A DNA stretch of 20,791 bases from Clostridia bacterium (GCA_029054485.1 JAIDFD010000153.1:1-20791); one strand, 5' to 3'; counted from the first letter of the stretch, positions 1-6,544 are shown. The notes: generated by a model not told the origin, from the letters alone. A program made the numbers and translations.

Positions 1-1
1 G

Positions 2-115
2 AGCTGTTATGCAAACTGGGAGCAGGGCAGAACCGAACCGAATATCGAAATGCTGAGGGCTTTGTGTTGTATCTTCGGCGTGTGCTGTGACGAACTTATA
101 AACGGCGATTTTTAA
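2..115 (+). CDS. XRE-family helix-turn-helix regulator, C-terminal end only
   Basis: Only the last 37 codons are in the window, and the reading frame is open to the left edge. The residues YANWEQGRTEPNIEML, followed by LCCIFGVCCDELINGDF and a TAA stop, match the second half of a lambda-repressor-like HTH_3 domain: the W-E-x-G-R-x-E-P turn, then helices 4 and 5 ending in a V-x-x-D-E-L-(I/L)-x-G signature. The protein stops right after the HTH domain, so it has little or no extra C-terminal domain. Target and function cannot be told from this fragment. Confidence 0.8.
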   Translation, partial: SCYANWEQGRTEPNIEMLRALCCIFGVCCDELINGDF

Positions 116-119
116 ATAT

Positions 120-158
120 AAAACACGCGCCCAAGGCAAAGCCTTGGGCGCGTGTTTT
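120..158. terminator. Bidirectional intrinsic terminator
   Basis: A perfect 18-bp inverted repeat (arms 120-137 and 141-158) with an AAA loop. A-run and T-run ends flank a GC-rich core, so it can work on either strand. It lies between the convergent XRE fragment (plus) and the plsY-like gene (minus). Confidence 0.9.
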
Positions 159-182
159 GTAAACTTAATTGAATTTGTCGCG

Positions 183-821
183 TTACCCGCGCTTGTCGGT
201 GAGGGTTTCGTCCGAAAATTTATTTTCAACCAGACCGTTTTTGCAAAAAACGAATTTGACTATCGGAAGGAGTGCAACTAACCCGCAACCGATTGCGGGA
301 AAAACCGGTCCCGTAACGCAGAGAACGGGGCAGACGGTCAAAGCAAACAAAACGAAAACCAGCACGCTGCGTTTAGCAGTGTTTTTTATTTTTATCACGG
401 TGGAAAACAAAATATACAGCGCCGCCAGCGCGCATATGCCGATAAAGGTTACGGGGATAATCCCAAGCATAACGCCGAATGCCGTTGCAATACACTTGCC
501 GCCGCGGAAACGGTTGAAAAGCCCGATAGCGTGTCCGAGAGGCGGAGCAACCATAACCAAAGTAATGCCAACGCTGTCCGCCGCCAAAAAAAGGCTCGCA
601 AGAAGAGTGGTGACAAACCCCTTCAAAAGGTCGCAGAGCAGGCAGAGGAAGCCGATTTTCTTGCCGCAATGCTTAAAGACGTTAAACGCTCCCGGATTGT
701 TGTCAACGCTTATTTTGCAAATGTCCTTATTCAAAACTTTTTTGGGGATTAATTCGCAGAACATAACACTGCCCAGCAAAAATCCACCTACGGTCAAAAT
801 ATACCAATACAAGATTTCCAT
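183..821 (-). CDS. plsY: PlsY-family glycerol-3-phosphate acyltransferase (divergent variant)
   Basis: A polytopic membrane protein of 212 aa, the usual PlsY length. PlsY moves an acyl group from acyl-phosphate to glycerol-3-phosphate, the first step of phospholipid synthesis. Visible motifs are the N-terminal G-S at 17-18, DNNPGAFNVFKHCG at 40-53, D-LLKG at 64-68, and GHAIGLFNRFRGGK at 96-109, which matches the classic GH-x8-F-x-GGK block. The second motif departs from textbook GSGNIGATNVLR (NNPGAFNVFK here), so this is a divergent subfamily and may be a paralogue of the housekeeping enzyme. It starts 2 nt after the stop of the upstream glycosyltransferase with only a weak ribosome binding site, which suggests translational coupling. 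The pair looks like a membrane lipid/glycolipid operon; the exact acceptor is inferred. Confidence 0.82.
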   Translation of the reverse strand: MEILYWYILTVGGFLLGSVMFCELIPKKVLNKDICKISVDNNPGAFNVFKHCGKKIGFLCLLCDLLKGFVTTLLASLFLAADSVGITLVMVAPPLGHAIGLFNRFRGGKCIATAFGVMLGIIPVTFIGICALAALYILFSTVIKIKNTAKRSVLVFVLFALTVCPVLCVTGPVFPAIGCGLVALLPIVKFVFCKNGLVENKFSDETLTDKRG

Positions 822-823
822 TT

Positions 824-2014
824 TCAGATACCCGCATTATTTATTATTTGCACGGCGGGAATATTATTTGTTTCAGCCTGCTTTTTTCTGCCGGCTTCGG
901 CAATCATCTGCGCCATTTTTAACATACAATCCTCTTGACGGTAAACTACCGAGCTTTCAAGATACTTGCGTTCGTACTCGGCGCGTTCCTTTGGGTTTTC
1001 TATCCAGTAATCGATAACGCGTGCAAGGTCTTTGGGGTTCTTATGCTTGAAAACACATTTGCCGTCTATCGCAAAATCCTTTGTCGCGCTGTTTTCGGAG
1101 TCGGAGACGATTGTCATTTTGCCGCACGCTATGCTTTCAAGACATGCAATGCCCTCAAGCTCGTCCACGGCGGGGTGGACGTATAAATCGCAGTAGTTTA
1201 TAACGTCGATAATTTCTTCCCGCCCGTACAGTTTGAAAATCGGTTGCTCGGGCAGATTTTTAGAAAGCCGTTTATACCTTTTGTCTTTCAGTCCCTGCCC
1301 TGCGAGTATGAGCTGGATTTTATCTCTGTATGCAGAATGGTAAACCGCTTTAATCAGCGTATCCTGCGATTTTTCGCTCGAATATCTGCCTATGCTGAGG
1401 ATTACGAATTTATCTTTCATATGTTCGGGCTTTTCAGCGTTGCGTTTTTGAACGTATGAGTGTACGCCGTTTGATATGACGTATCCCGCAGTTGTTTTTT
1501 TTATGCGGCTTTCAAATACACGTCTTATAAACTCGGTCGGATAGTGTATGCCGTCGCAATAGCGGTAGAGGCGGCGGTAGATATACTTATAAATCAAAGT
1601 ATTTATCGGACGGATTTTGTTCAGCTTTAAATAACTTGTCATATTTTCCGCCTGCATATGGAAACCCGCGGTAATTGGTATATTCATTTTCCGCGCGATT
1701 TTCGCTGTTGCGAGCCCGAGGCTAAGGGGCAACATTATATGAACGTGGTCGGCGTTATCCAGCGCGCGCAAAATTACCCCGCGGTCAGGCTTGGCTAGGC
1801 TTACGCCGACCCGTTCTACAAGCGAGTTTAAACTTTTGCCGAAATTTTCGTTCGGAACAACGAAAAAATTTTCAACGCCTTTTTGGGTTTGGTCGGCGCA
1901 CAACACGCGCACGGTATGGTTCTGCTTTTGTAAAAAACGTATAAGGTTCATTGTCACTACAATCGTTCCGTTGCTCTCTTCGCCGAAAATATCGCATACT
2001 ACAGTAATAATCAT
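824..2014 (-). CDS. Glycosyltransferase family 4 (GT-B), probable glycolipid/diacylglycerol glycosyltransferase
   Basis: 396 aa with two Rossmann halves. The N-terminal acceptor domain begins with VVCDIFGEESNGTIVVTMNL (residues 5-24), the usual acceptor/glycine loop of GT4 enzymes. The C-terminal donor domain has FVILSIGRYSSEKSQDTLI (203-221) and the E-x7-E motif (E285 and E293 in ELEGIACLE) that binds the nucleotide-sugar. No signal peptide or membrane helix is evident, so it is probably cytosolic or membrane-peripheral. It is followed after 2 nt by a PlsY-type acyltransferase. That pairing and the general resemblance to 1,2-diacylglycerol 3-glucosyltransferases of Bacillota suggest glycolipid synthesis, but sugar and acceptor are inferred. 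The ATG at 2014 is preceded by GGGAAG at normal spacing. Confidence 0.85.
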   Translation of the reverse strand: MIITVVCDIFGEESNGTIVVTMNLIRFLQKQNHTVRVLCADQTQKGVENFFVVPNENFGKSLNSLVERVGVSLAKPDRGVILRALDNADHVHIMLPLSLGLATAKIARKMNIPITAGFHMQAENMTSYLKLNKIRPINTLIYKYIYRRLYRYCDGIHYPTEFIRRVFESRIKKTTAGYVISNGVHSYVQKRNAEKPEHMKDKFVILSIGRYSSEKSQDTLIKAVYHSAYRDKIQLILAGQGLKDKRYKRLSKNLPEQPIFKLYGREEIIDVINYCDLYVHPAVDELEGIACLESIACGKMTIVSDSENSATKDFAIDGKCVFKHKNPKDLARVIDYWIENPKERAEYERKYLESSVVYRQEDCMLKMAQMIAEAGRKKQAETNNIPAVQIINNAGI

Positions 2015-2076
2015 ATGTATCTTCCCTTTTGCGCCGTTTAAATTGTTTATTAACTTTTTTAAGCTATTACAAACGG

Positions 2077-2107
2077 TACAAAAACTACCAAAATGGTAGT
2101 TTTTGTA
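2077..2107. promoter_or_regulatory. Operator 1 of the XRE regulator (perfect 14-bp inverted repeat)
   Basis: Arms TACAAAAACTACCA (2077-2090) and TGGTAGTTTTTGTA (2094-2107) are perfect reverse complements separated by AAA. The central 13-mer TACCAAAATGGTA (2086-2098) recurs in operator 2, with centres 31 bp apart, about three helical turns. It lies just upstream of the XRE gene and in the divergent region of the glycosyltransferase operon. The role as regulator binding site is inferred from position and symmetry. Confidence 0.7.
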
Positions 2108-2112
2108 TTAGT

Positions 2113-2133
2113 ATATTACCAAAATGGTAATAT
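2113..2133. promoter_or_regulatory. Operator 2 of the XRE regulator, overlapping its start region
   Basis: Arms ATATTACCA (2113-2121) and TGGTAATAT (2125-2133) are perfect reverse complements around AAA and share the 13-mer TACCAAAATGGTA (2117-2129) with operator 1. The repeat ends 11 nt before the preferred ATG at 2145 and contains the alternative ATG at 2124, so binding here would cover the start of the transcript or gene. Autoregulation is the likely use. Confidence 0.7.
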
Positions 2134-2144
2134 GTCAAGTGCAT

Positions 2145-2354
2145 ATGGAAATTTATTTGGGAAAAAGGTTGAAAGAGCTGAGGGAAGAGCAGGGGCTTAC
2201 CCAAAAGCAGGTTGCACAAAAGCTGAATATGAACAGCGTGACTTATCTGCATTACGAAAAATCCCAGCGCGAGCCGCCTCTGTCCGTGCTTGTGGATATG
2301 GCTAAGTTTTTCGACGTTACGGTGGACTATCTTTTGGGCGTAAGCGATATTTAG
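2145..2354 (+). CDS. Small XRE-family transcriptional regulator
   Basis: 69 aa from the ATG at 2145. It is a minimal HTH_3 protein: GKRLKELREEQGLTQKQVAQ (helices 1-2), the recognition region around NMNSVTYLHYEKSQREPP, and the closing VDMAKFFDVTVDYLLG. An in-frame ATG at 2124 would add seven residues, but it lies inside an operator palindrome and the added MVICQVH is not HTH-like. Neither start has a clear Shine-Dalgarno sequence. Two identical-core operators directly upstream suggest that it represses itself and perhaps the divergent glycosyltransferase-plsY operon. With no sensor domain, any signal must act through this domain or a partner. It ends at a hairpin terminator 20 nt downstream. 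Confidence 0.85.
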   Translation: MEIYLGKRLKELREEQGLTQKQVAQKLNMNSVTYLHYEKSQREPPLSVLVDMAKFFDVTVDYLLGVSDI

Positions 2355-2373
2355 CTGAAATTTAACGCAAAGA

Positions 2374-2405
2374 AAAAGGCGAACCTTTGAAAAGGTCCGC
2401 CTTTT
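2374..2405. terminator. Bidirectional terminator between convergent genes
   Basis: Stem AAAAGGCG-x-ACCTT / AAGGT-x-CGCCTTTT with one symmetric mismatch and a TGAA loop. A- and T-runs at the ends suit termination of both the XRE gene (plus) and the acyltransferase gene (minus). Confidence 0.85.
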
Positions 2406-2415
2406 GTGTTGTAAG

Positions 2416-3501
2416 TTAAATATTAATTTCCCGTTGCTTTCGGTTTTTTATCGCAGTTATAAGTTTTTTTATAAGTACTGCGGCTAAGTTGAAAATAACT
2501 GCGGCAACGACAGATACTGCAAAAACCACAAGATATATTGCCCAAATTTCAAGTCCGCCAATGTACTCTAAAAGAGATATGACTACCGGGTGGAAGAGGT
2601 AGATAGCGAGCGACAGACTGCCGAGGTATCCGAAAGCCGCGTTTAATCTAGCGTTTGTAATTATTAAGCCTTTTCCCGCAAAGGTAATAGAAATCGCTGC
2701 AAATACGCCGACTACGGCAACGACCATACAAACAGGTTGTAAACTTGCGCTGATAGGGATAACCCCAAGAACAATCGGAGCGCAGTAGCCGATTATTTCA
2801 ACGATTTTCAAAACAACCGATGCGGCGGGTTTTAAGTCGCGCTTTGAAATAACCGTTGAAAGGTAGTAGGCAAACATACCCACGCACATTTCTCCCCAAG
2901 CTCTCAAATCATAGACAAAAGTTGTGGTGAAAGCCCAGTTCATACAAAGCCCGTAAACGACCGCAAGCACGCCAAGCACGCCGAGCAAAACCAATATCAC
3001 GAAAATCCCCTTGATTTTCTTTCTGAGAAGAAGTGCGATTGGTACGATAAACAGCATACATAAAAGCATAGAGGATAAGTACCATTCAGGCACGATGAGT
3101 GCGTTTGCATAACCTTCGTTCCAGATTACCGCCTCCTGCACTAAAAATACACTTGGTAAACCGTGCAGAATTTTCGTGCCTGCGCCGCTTAAATCGCAAA
3201 CTAAAATAACGATTAAAATTGCAATAACCGCCGTAGCGTGGGTGGGCAAAATTCCTTTGACTTTGTTGCCCATAAAGCGGCAACTTTCAAGCGCGGGGTT
3301 GTATTTTTCTTTCGCGCTGATTTTTTCAATCGACCGTGCGAGGAAGTAGCCTGAAATCAGGAAAAAGAACTCGACCGCGAGTGCGCCGTTTTCAAAAACA
3401 TCGATATTATCACCGGAAAAGGTCATTTGTATATGATAGCCGACTACCAGAACACTGAACAAAAATCTCGCCAGCTCAACAAGGTTGTTTCTTGCTCGCA
3501 T
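2416..3501 (-). CDS. Acyltransferase family 3 (OafA/YrhL-type) integral membrane protein
   Basis: 361 aa, about ten hydrophobic segments and no large soluble domain, the typical size of the membrane-only members of Acyl_transf_3. The N-terminus NLVELARFLFSVLVVGYH carries the conserved first helix ending in the family histidine (H23), followed by VEFFFLISGYF (43-53), equivalent to the VxxFFxxSGF signature. These enzymes O-acetylate or O-acylate extracellular glycans, lipid-linked sugars or peptidoglycan; the substrate here is not visible. The start is firm: AAGGAG lies 7 nt upstream of the ATG, and a good promoter lies a further 28 nt upstream. It stands alone between terminator and promoter, near the glycosyltransferase-plsY pair, consistent with a cell-surface role. 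Confidence 0.85.
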   Translation of the reverse strand: MRARNNLVELARFLFSVLVVGYHIQMTFSGDNIDVFENGALAVEFFFLISGYFLARSIEKISAKEKYNPALESCRFMGNKVKGILPTHATAVIAILIVILVCDLSGAGTKILHGLPSVFLVQEAVIWNEGYANALIVPEWYLSSMLLCMLFIVPIALLLRKKIKGIFVILVLLGVLGVLAVVYGLCMNWAFTTTFVYDLRAWGEMCVGMFAYYLSTVISKRDLKPAASVVLKIVEIIGYCAPIVLGVIPISASLQPVCMVVAVVGVFAAISITFAGKGLIITNARLNAAFGYLGSLSLAIYLFHPVVISLLEYIGGLEIWAIYLVVFAVSVVAAVIFNLAAVLIKKLITAIKNRKQREINI

Positions 3502-3535
3502 AACTTACTCCTTTGTAAAAACTTTCTTGTTTCGA

Positions 3536-3564
3536 ATTATATCAGCAAAAAATGATTTTTTCAA
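3536..3564 (-). promoter_or_regulatory. SigA-type promoter of the OafA-like acyltransferase
   Basis: On the minus strand TTGAAA (3564-3559), a 17-bp spacer and TATAAT (3541-3536), with TGA just before the -10 (extended -10). Predicted start near 3529, giving a leader of about 28 nt that contains the AAGGAG site. Confidence 0.75.
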
Positions 3565-3570
3565 GCAAAA

Positions 3571-4179
3571 TTATTCCGAAGAGAGCCGTTTTTTGCAGTA
3601 ACTTCGTTTGCCGCAGGCGGGGCATTTCAGCTTTCTTTTTGTAAAAGTGTGCGCGCCGAAAACGTAAGCCTTCATCGTGGGTACAAACCTTTTCTTGCAA
3701 TTAGGACACTCGTACACGCCCGCGTCCTTATCTAAAACGCAGGCAAGACCTATCCCCGTGCCGACGATCAACAGTGCGATTACAATAAGTAAAATCCGCA
3801 GCCATATTTGCATATCGATAAGTCCCGATATTACAATCAGCGTAACCGACGCGAGAATTGTTATCAGAACGATAATTACGCCCATAATTATTTTCTTTTT
3901 CGCTTCCGCCTTTTGCTTTAATAAATCCATAATGTTTTTCTCCGCTTTGTTGTGATACTGTTTTTCATCAAGTCTTTCGCCCGATAAAAGTTCGTTCACG
4001 CTTATTTCAAGCAGAGAGCAGAGGGGGAGCATCAAACTCACTTCCGGCAGTCCGTTGCCCGTTTCCCATTTTGAAATTGTTTTATCCGAAACGTTCAGCT
4101 TTTCCGCAAGTTCTCTCTGGGTGAGCGAGTGTTCCTTTCTGATTTCCTGAATGAACTTTCCGATTTTGACCTGATCCAT
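3571..4179 (-). CDS. XRE regulator fused to two membrane helices and a C-terminal zinc ribbon
   Basis: 202 aa from the ATG at 4179, chosen because AGGAGG lies 7 nt upstream; an in-frame ATG at 4215 would add 12 residues but has no such site. Residues 4-66 form an HTH_3 domain (LTQRELAEKLNVSDKTISKWETGNGLP). Residues 98-120 and 126-148 are two hydrophobic helices. Residues 156-195 form a zinc-ribbon-like knuckle pair, C158-x2-C161 and C186-x2-C189, with an extra C195. The protein should therefore sit in the membrane with its DNA-binding end in the cytoplasm. Membrane-anchored XRE proteins of this kind are common in Clostridia but poorly characterised. It lies 73 nt downstream of pnuC and may be cotranscribed with it. 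Target and signal are unknown. Confidence 0.85.
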   Translation of the reverse strand: MDQVKIGKFIQEIRKEHSLTQRELAEKLNVSDKTISKWETGNGLPEVSLMLPLCSLLEISVNELLSGERLDEKQYHNKAEKNIMDLLKQKAEAKKKIIMGVIIVLITILASVTLIVISGLIDMQIWLRILLIVIALLIVGTGIGLACVLDKDAGVYECPNCKKRFVPTMKAYVFGAHTFTKRKLKCPACGKRSYCKKRLSSE

Positions 4180-4252
4180 ATTTAGACCTCCTGAATACAT
4201 TATCGCAAAAAACAATTAAAAAAAACACCCACGCTCCGTAGAGTTTGAAAAT

Positions 4253-4966
4253 TTATTCCTCGTCTTGTTGTATAGTCAAGTCGTTTTGCGCCTGTTTTTT
4301 GTCCATTAAACTCCAGTTGATAAAGCCGTAAACGTCCAGCGCAAGAAAAGCCACGAAGCAGATGACCATAGGAAGATAGGTAAGACTTTTGATACTCGCC
4401 AAAATCCACAAGACGATTAAAACCAAATCGTTCAGGGCGTAAGCTATCGCGTAGTACTTGCTTCGGCGCATATTGAGATAAGCCGCTATAAAGGACGTTA
4501 AGACCGAAAGGGTACTGGTTATAAGGTTAGCCGTATTCAAAGCCTGCAATATAAAATAGAACCCGACCGTGACGGCGACCGCCGCAAGCAAAAACAAGCC
4601 CCATTCTTTTTTTGAAAGGCGGTTTACCTTAACTTCGCTTCTGTTGCCCTTGTAGGGATTTTTCAGCCATAAAATAAGCGCCGCGATTGCCATAGGAGTA
4701 CTCATTCCGAGGTAAGTTATCATCTCGCCGTAGTAGTTGAACGAGTATGAAATTATTCCGTAAAAAACACTGAAAACGATTGTCAAAAACTGTCCCAAGG
4801 GGTTGCCCTTGGAGACGAAAATCAGCGCGGTAAAACCTATCAGCGAACCGATGAGATAGTGGTACTGATTATTTTTGAAAACGAAAAAACTGACTATAAC
4901 GGCGGCAACGCTTATGCCCCATATCAGCCATTCCGCAAGATTAAAACTTTTGAAAAACTTGCCCAT
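4253..4966 (-). CDS. pnuC: PnuC-family nicotinamide riboside transporter
   Basis: 237 aa, the standard length for PnuC, with about seven hydrophobic segments. The pattern fits the family: an N-terminal amphipathic WLIWGISV segment, a middle region with NYYGEMITYLG and a Lys-rich cytoplasmic loop (NPYKGNRSEVKVNRLSKKEW), and the C-terminal half with YYAIAYALNDLVLIVLWILAS and ALDVYGFINW. PnuC carries nicotinamide riboside by facilitated diffusion for NAD salvage. No NAD or preQ1 riboswitch can fit upstream, because the promoter -10 ends only 7 nt before the ATG. The transcript therefore appears leaderless and has no Shine-Dalgarno sequence. The downstream membrane XRE gene may share the transcript. 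Confidence 0.88.
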   Translation of the reverse strand: MGKFFKSFNLAEWLIWGISVAAVIVSFFVFKNNQYHYLIGSLIGFTALIFVSKGNPLGQFLTIVFSVFYGIISYSFNYYGEMITYLGMSTPMAIAALILWLKNPYKGNRSEVKVNRLSKKEWGLFLLAAVAVTVGFYFILQALNTANLITSTLSVLTSFIAAYLNMRRSKYYAIAYALNDLVLIVLWILASIKSLTYLPMVICFVAFLALDVYGFINWSLMDKKQAQNDLTIQQDEE

Positions 4967-4973
4967 CGCTTAA

Positions 4974-5002
4974 ATTATACTATATATTTATTTTAAAATC
5001 AA
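4974..5002 (-). promoter_or_regulatory. Promoter of pnuC, predicted leaderless
   Basis: Minus-strand TTGATT (5002-4997), 17-bp spacer, TATAAT (4979-4974). Seven bases separate the -10 from the pnuC ATG at 4966, so the expected start site is the A of the start codon or one base away. Confidence 0.7.
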
Positions 5003-5023
5003 ACCCCGCGCTTTTCAAGTTGC

Positions 5024-5052
5024 TTGTTAAAATAAAGACAGTGTGATATAAT
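5024..5052 (+). promoter_or_regulatory. Promoter of the lipoprotein-yjbR operon, predicted leaderless
   Basis: TTGTTA (5024-5029), 17-bp spacer, TATAAT (5047-5052) preceded by TGA (extended -10). Only six bases separate the -10 from the ATG at 5059 and no purine-rich ribosome binding site exists. It faces away from the pnuC promoter, with 21 bp between the two -35 hexamers. Confidence 0.75.
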
Positions 5053-5058
5053 CTTTTT

Positions 5059-5565
5059 ATGAAAAAATATTTAACGGTTTTTTTCGCCGCATTGACTTTA
5101 TTGTTTTGTTGCGGTTGCGTGGTAGCCCCGAACGGCAATAAACCCGCGCTCGGCGTGTGGTGGTGGGACGGCAATCTGTCGGCGGATACTTATTTATCCT
5201 TTGCCGAAGAAAACGGCGTTACCGAAGTTTATTACTGCGACGACGGTTTTAACGGGCAATCCGCAAGCTTTATCAAAAACGCTGCGGACAGAGGAATGAA
5301 GGTATACTGGCTTGCGGGCGAATACCAGTGGCTTCGCAACGATGAGCCGATGTATGCACTGATTGACGGTTTTGTACAATTCCAAAGCAATTCCGAGTAC
5401 CGCTTTGAGGGAATACATTTAGACGTGGAGCCCCATCAGGACCCTGATTTCGAACGTGACAGGGCGTTGTTGATTAATTCTCTTGTGTCACTTGCGTACG
5501 GTTTATCGGTCGAATATCCCGATATAAAATTCGAATACGACCCTTTTGGTTGGACGATGAAGTAG
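5059..5565 (+). CDS. Putative TIM-barrel hydrolase-like lipoprotein, N-terminal part (frameshifted gene)
   Basis: 168 aa before a premature TAG. Residues 1-20 are a lipoprotein signal peptide (MKKYLTV... with an FCCGC lipobox, lipidated C20). The rest reads as the first five beta-strands of a (beta/alpha)8 barrel: GVWWWD, VTEVYYCDD, MKVYWLAGEYQW, FEGIHLDVEPH and IKFEYDPF. Aromatic strand ends and the acidic D122-x-E124 after strand 4 resemble glycoside-hydrolase-like barrels, but I do not recognise a named family. The frame breaks at 5541-5547; the next ORF, one frame back, supplies the missing three strands. Together they would give about 273 aa. Either the gene is broken (or misread) by loss of one T in a T-run, or it uses -1 frameshifting. 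First gene of an operon with a yjbR-like gene. Confidence 0.75.
   Translation: MKKYLTVFFAALTLLFCCGCVVAPNGNKPALGVWWWDGNLSADTYLSFAEENGVTEVYYCDDGFNGQSASFIKNAADRGMKVYWLAGEYQWLRNDEPMYALIDGFVQFQSNSEYRFEGIHLDVEPHQDPDFERDRALLINSLVSLAYGLSVEYPDIKFEYDPFGWTMK
5541..5547 (+). other. -1 frameshift point at slippery heptamer C CCT TTT
   Basis: In the upstream frame the codons are GAC CCT TTT GGT, giving the X XXY YYZ heptamer C CCT TTT. Slipping back one base continues as TGG TTG GAC GAT GAA, joining ...EYDPF to WLDDEVEF and avoiding the TAG at 5563-5565. Insertion of a single T would give exactly the same peptide, so a lost base in a T-run is an equally simple explanation. I see no upstream Shine-Dalgarno-like stimulator or strong downstream hairpin. 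Confidence 0.6.
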
Positions 5566-5879
5566 AGTTTAACGGTAAGATTAAACCCGCATACGCGCAT
5601 ATGATAGACAACTCGGACAGAATATTTATGATGAGCTATCGTGATACCGCCGAGGCGATTTACGGTGTTGCCGAGGATGAAATCGAATATGCGGAATCCG
5701 TAGGTAAAACTCTTGTGCTCGGCGTTGAAACGTACAGCGAAGAGGGGGACGACGTTTCGTTTATGGAAGAGGGCAAGCTTTATATGTACGGCGAAATCGA
5801 AAAATTAAGGGCTATGTTGCCCGAGGGCTTCGGCGTAGCGATACATTGGATAAAAAGCTGGTACGATTTAAAAGTATGA
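5550..5879 (+). CDS. TIM-barrel hydrolase-like lipoprotein, C-terminal part (frameshifted gene)
   Basis: 109 aa if read from the TTG at 5550, but more likely the continuation of the preceding lipoprotein ORF after a -1 shift. It supplies barrel strands 6 to 8: DRIFMMSYRDTA, KTLVLGVETYSE and FGVAIHWIKSW. The Glu in LGVET falls at a strand-7 end, where retaining glycoside hydrolases often keep a catalytic acid; that role is inference only. The TTG has no good ribosome binding site, and alone this fragment would lack signal peptide and half a barrel. So it is either the tail of a single frameshifted protein or a degraded remnant. Its TGA stop overlaps the next ATG (ATGA at 5876-5879). Confidence 0.65.
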   Translation: MDDEVEFNGKIKPAYAHMIDNSDRIFMMSYRDTAEAIYGVAEDEIEYAESVGKTLVLGVETYSEEGDDVSFMEEGKLYMYGEIEKLRAMLPEGFGVAIHWIKSWYDLKV

Positions 5880-6544
5880 ACAAGATAATAGAACGTATTT
5901 TTAAAAATAAAAAGCCCGATTTTGACCGCCTTGAAGAATACGGTTTTAAAACCGAGGGAACAAGCTGTAAATTTACAACGACTATTTTGGACGGTCAGTT
6001 TTCGCTTACGGTAAAAGTAACCGCGGACGGCGTGGAAACGACCGTTACCGATTTGGCTACGGACGAACCGTACACTCTTTTTCTTGCCGATGGCGCGGAG
6101 GGCGGCTTTGTAGTCAGCGTCAGGTCTGCTTACGAAAAGGTTTTAAAGGATATAGCGCAAAACTGCTTCGATGACTTTATATTCAAAAGCGAAACCTCGC
6201 AAGCCGTTATTAAATACGTTGGGGAGAAGTACGGCGACAGATTAGAATTTTTGTGGGAAAAGTTTTCGGATAACGCCGTCTGGCGAAGAAGCGACAACAA
6301 AAAGTGGTACGCCGTAATGCTTACGGTACCAAAAAGCAAACTGGGACTGAATTCCGATGAAAAGGTTGAAATTATCGATTTGCGCGCCGACCCCGAGCGA
6401 ATAGAGGGAATGGTGGACGGCAAAAAAATATTCGGCGGCTGGCATATGAACAAAAAGCACTGGATTACAGTTTGCCTTGACGGTTCTCTGCCGCCCGAGG
6501 ACATATGCCGTATGATTGATATAAGCTATAATCTTGCAAAATGA
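5876..6544 (+). CDS. MmcQ/YjbR-family protein with an N-terminal extension
   Basis: 222 aa from the ATG at 5876, which overlaps the previous stop as ATGA and so suggests coupled translation. The C-terminal half (about 125-222) is a clear YjbR domain (CyaY-like fold): VWRRSDNKKWYAVML (135-149), VEIIDLRADPERIEG (164-178), GWHMNKKHWITVCLDG (188-203) and a final ISYNLAK. The N-terminal about 110 residues (DRLEEYGFKTEG..., YTLFLADGAEGGFVVSVR) form an extra domain often found in the longer Bacillota members. YjbR proteins are described as DNA-binding, but the biochemical role is unsettled. Its partner, the frameshifted lipoprotein, gives no clear functional link. Ends directly at a strong terminator. 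Confidence 0.85.
   Translation: MNKIIERIFKNKKPDFDRLEEYGFKTEGTSCKFTTTILDGQFSLTVKVTADGVETTVTDLATDEPYTLFLADGAEGGFVVSVRSAYEKVLKDIAQNCFDDFIFKSETSQAVIKYVGEKYGDRLEFLWEKFSDNAVWRRSDNKKWYAVMLTVPKSKLGLNSDEKVEIIDLRADPERIEGMVDGKKIFGGWHMNKKHWITVCLDGSLPPEDICRMIDISYNLAK

Noticed and set aside
169..1017. 282-aa plus-strand open frame opposite the plsY gene and the 3' end of the glycosyltransferase gene
   Set aside because: It runs antisense to two strongly supported genes, shows no domain pattern and has no ribosome binding site. A shadow of the minus-strand coding region.
3542..3570. A/T hairpin (AAAAAA/TTTTTT) after the XRE-zinc ribbon gene as terminator
   Set aside because: The stem has no GC pairs and overlaps the spacer and -35 of the acyltransferase promoter; the promoter reading explains it better.
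4180..4252. T-rich stretch between pnuC and the XRE-zinc ribbon gene as a terminator or promoter
   Set aside because: A run of eight Ts (minus strand) is present, but only very short stems precede it and the -35 candidates are poor. It cannot be called; whether pnuC reads through is open.
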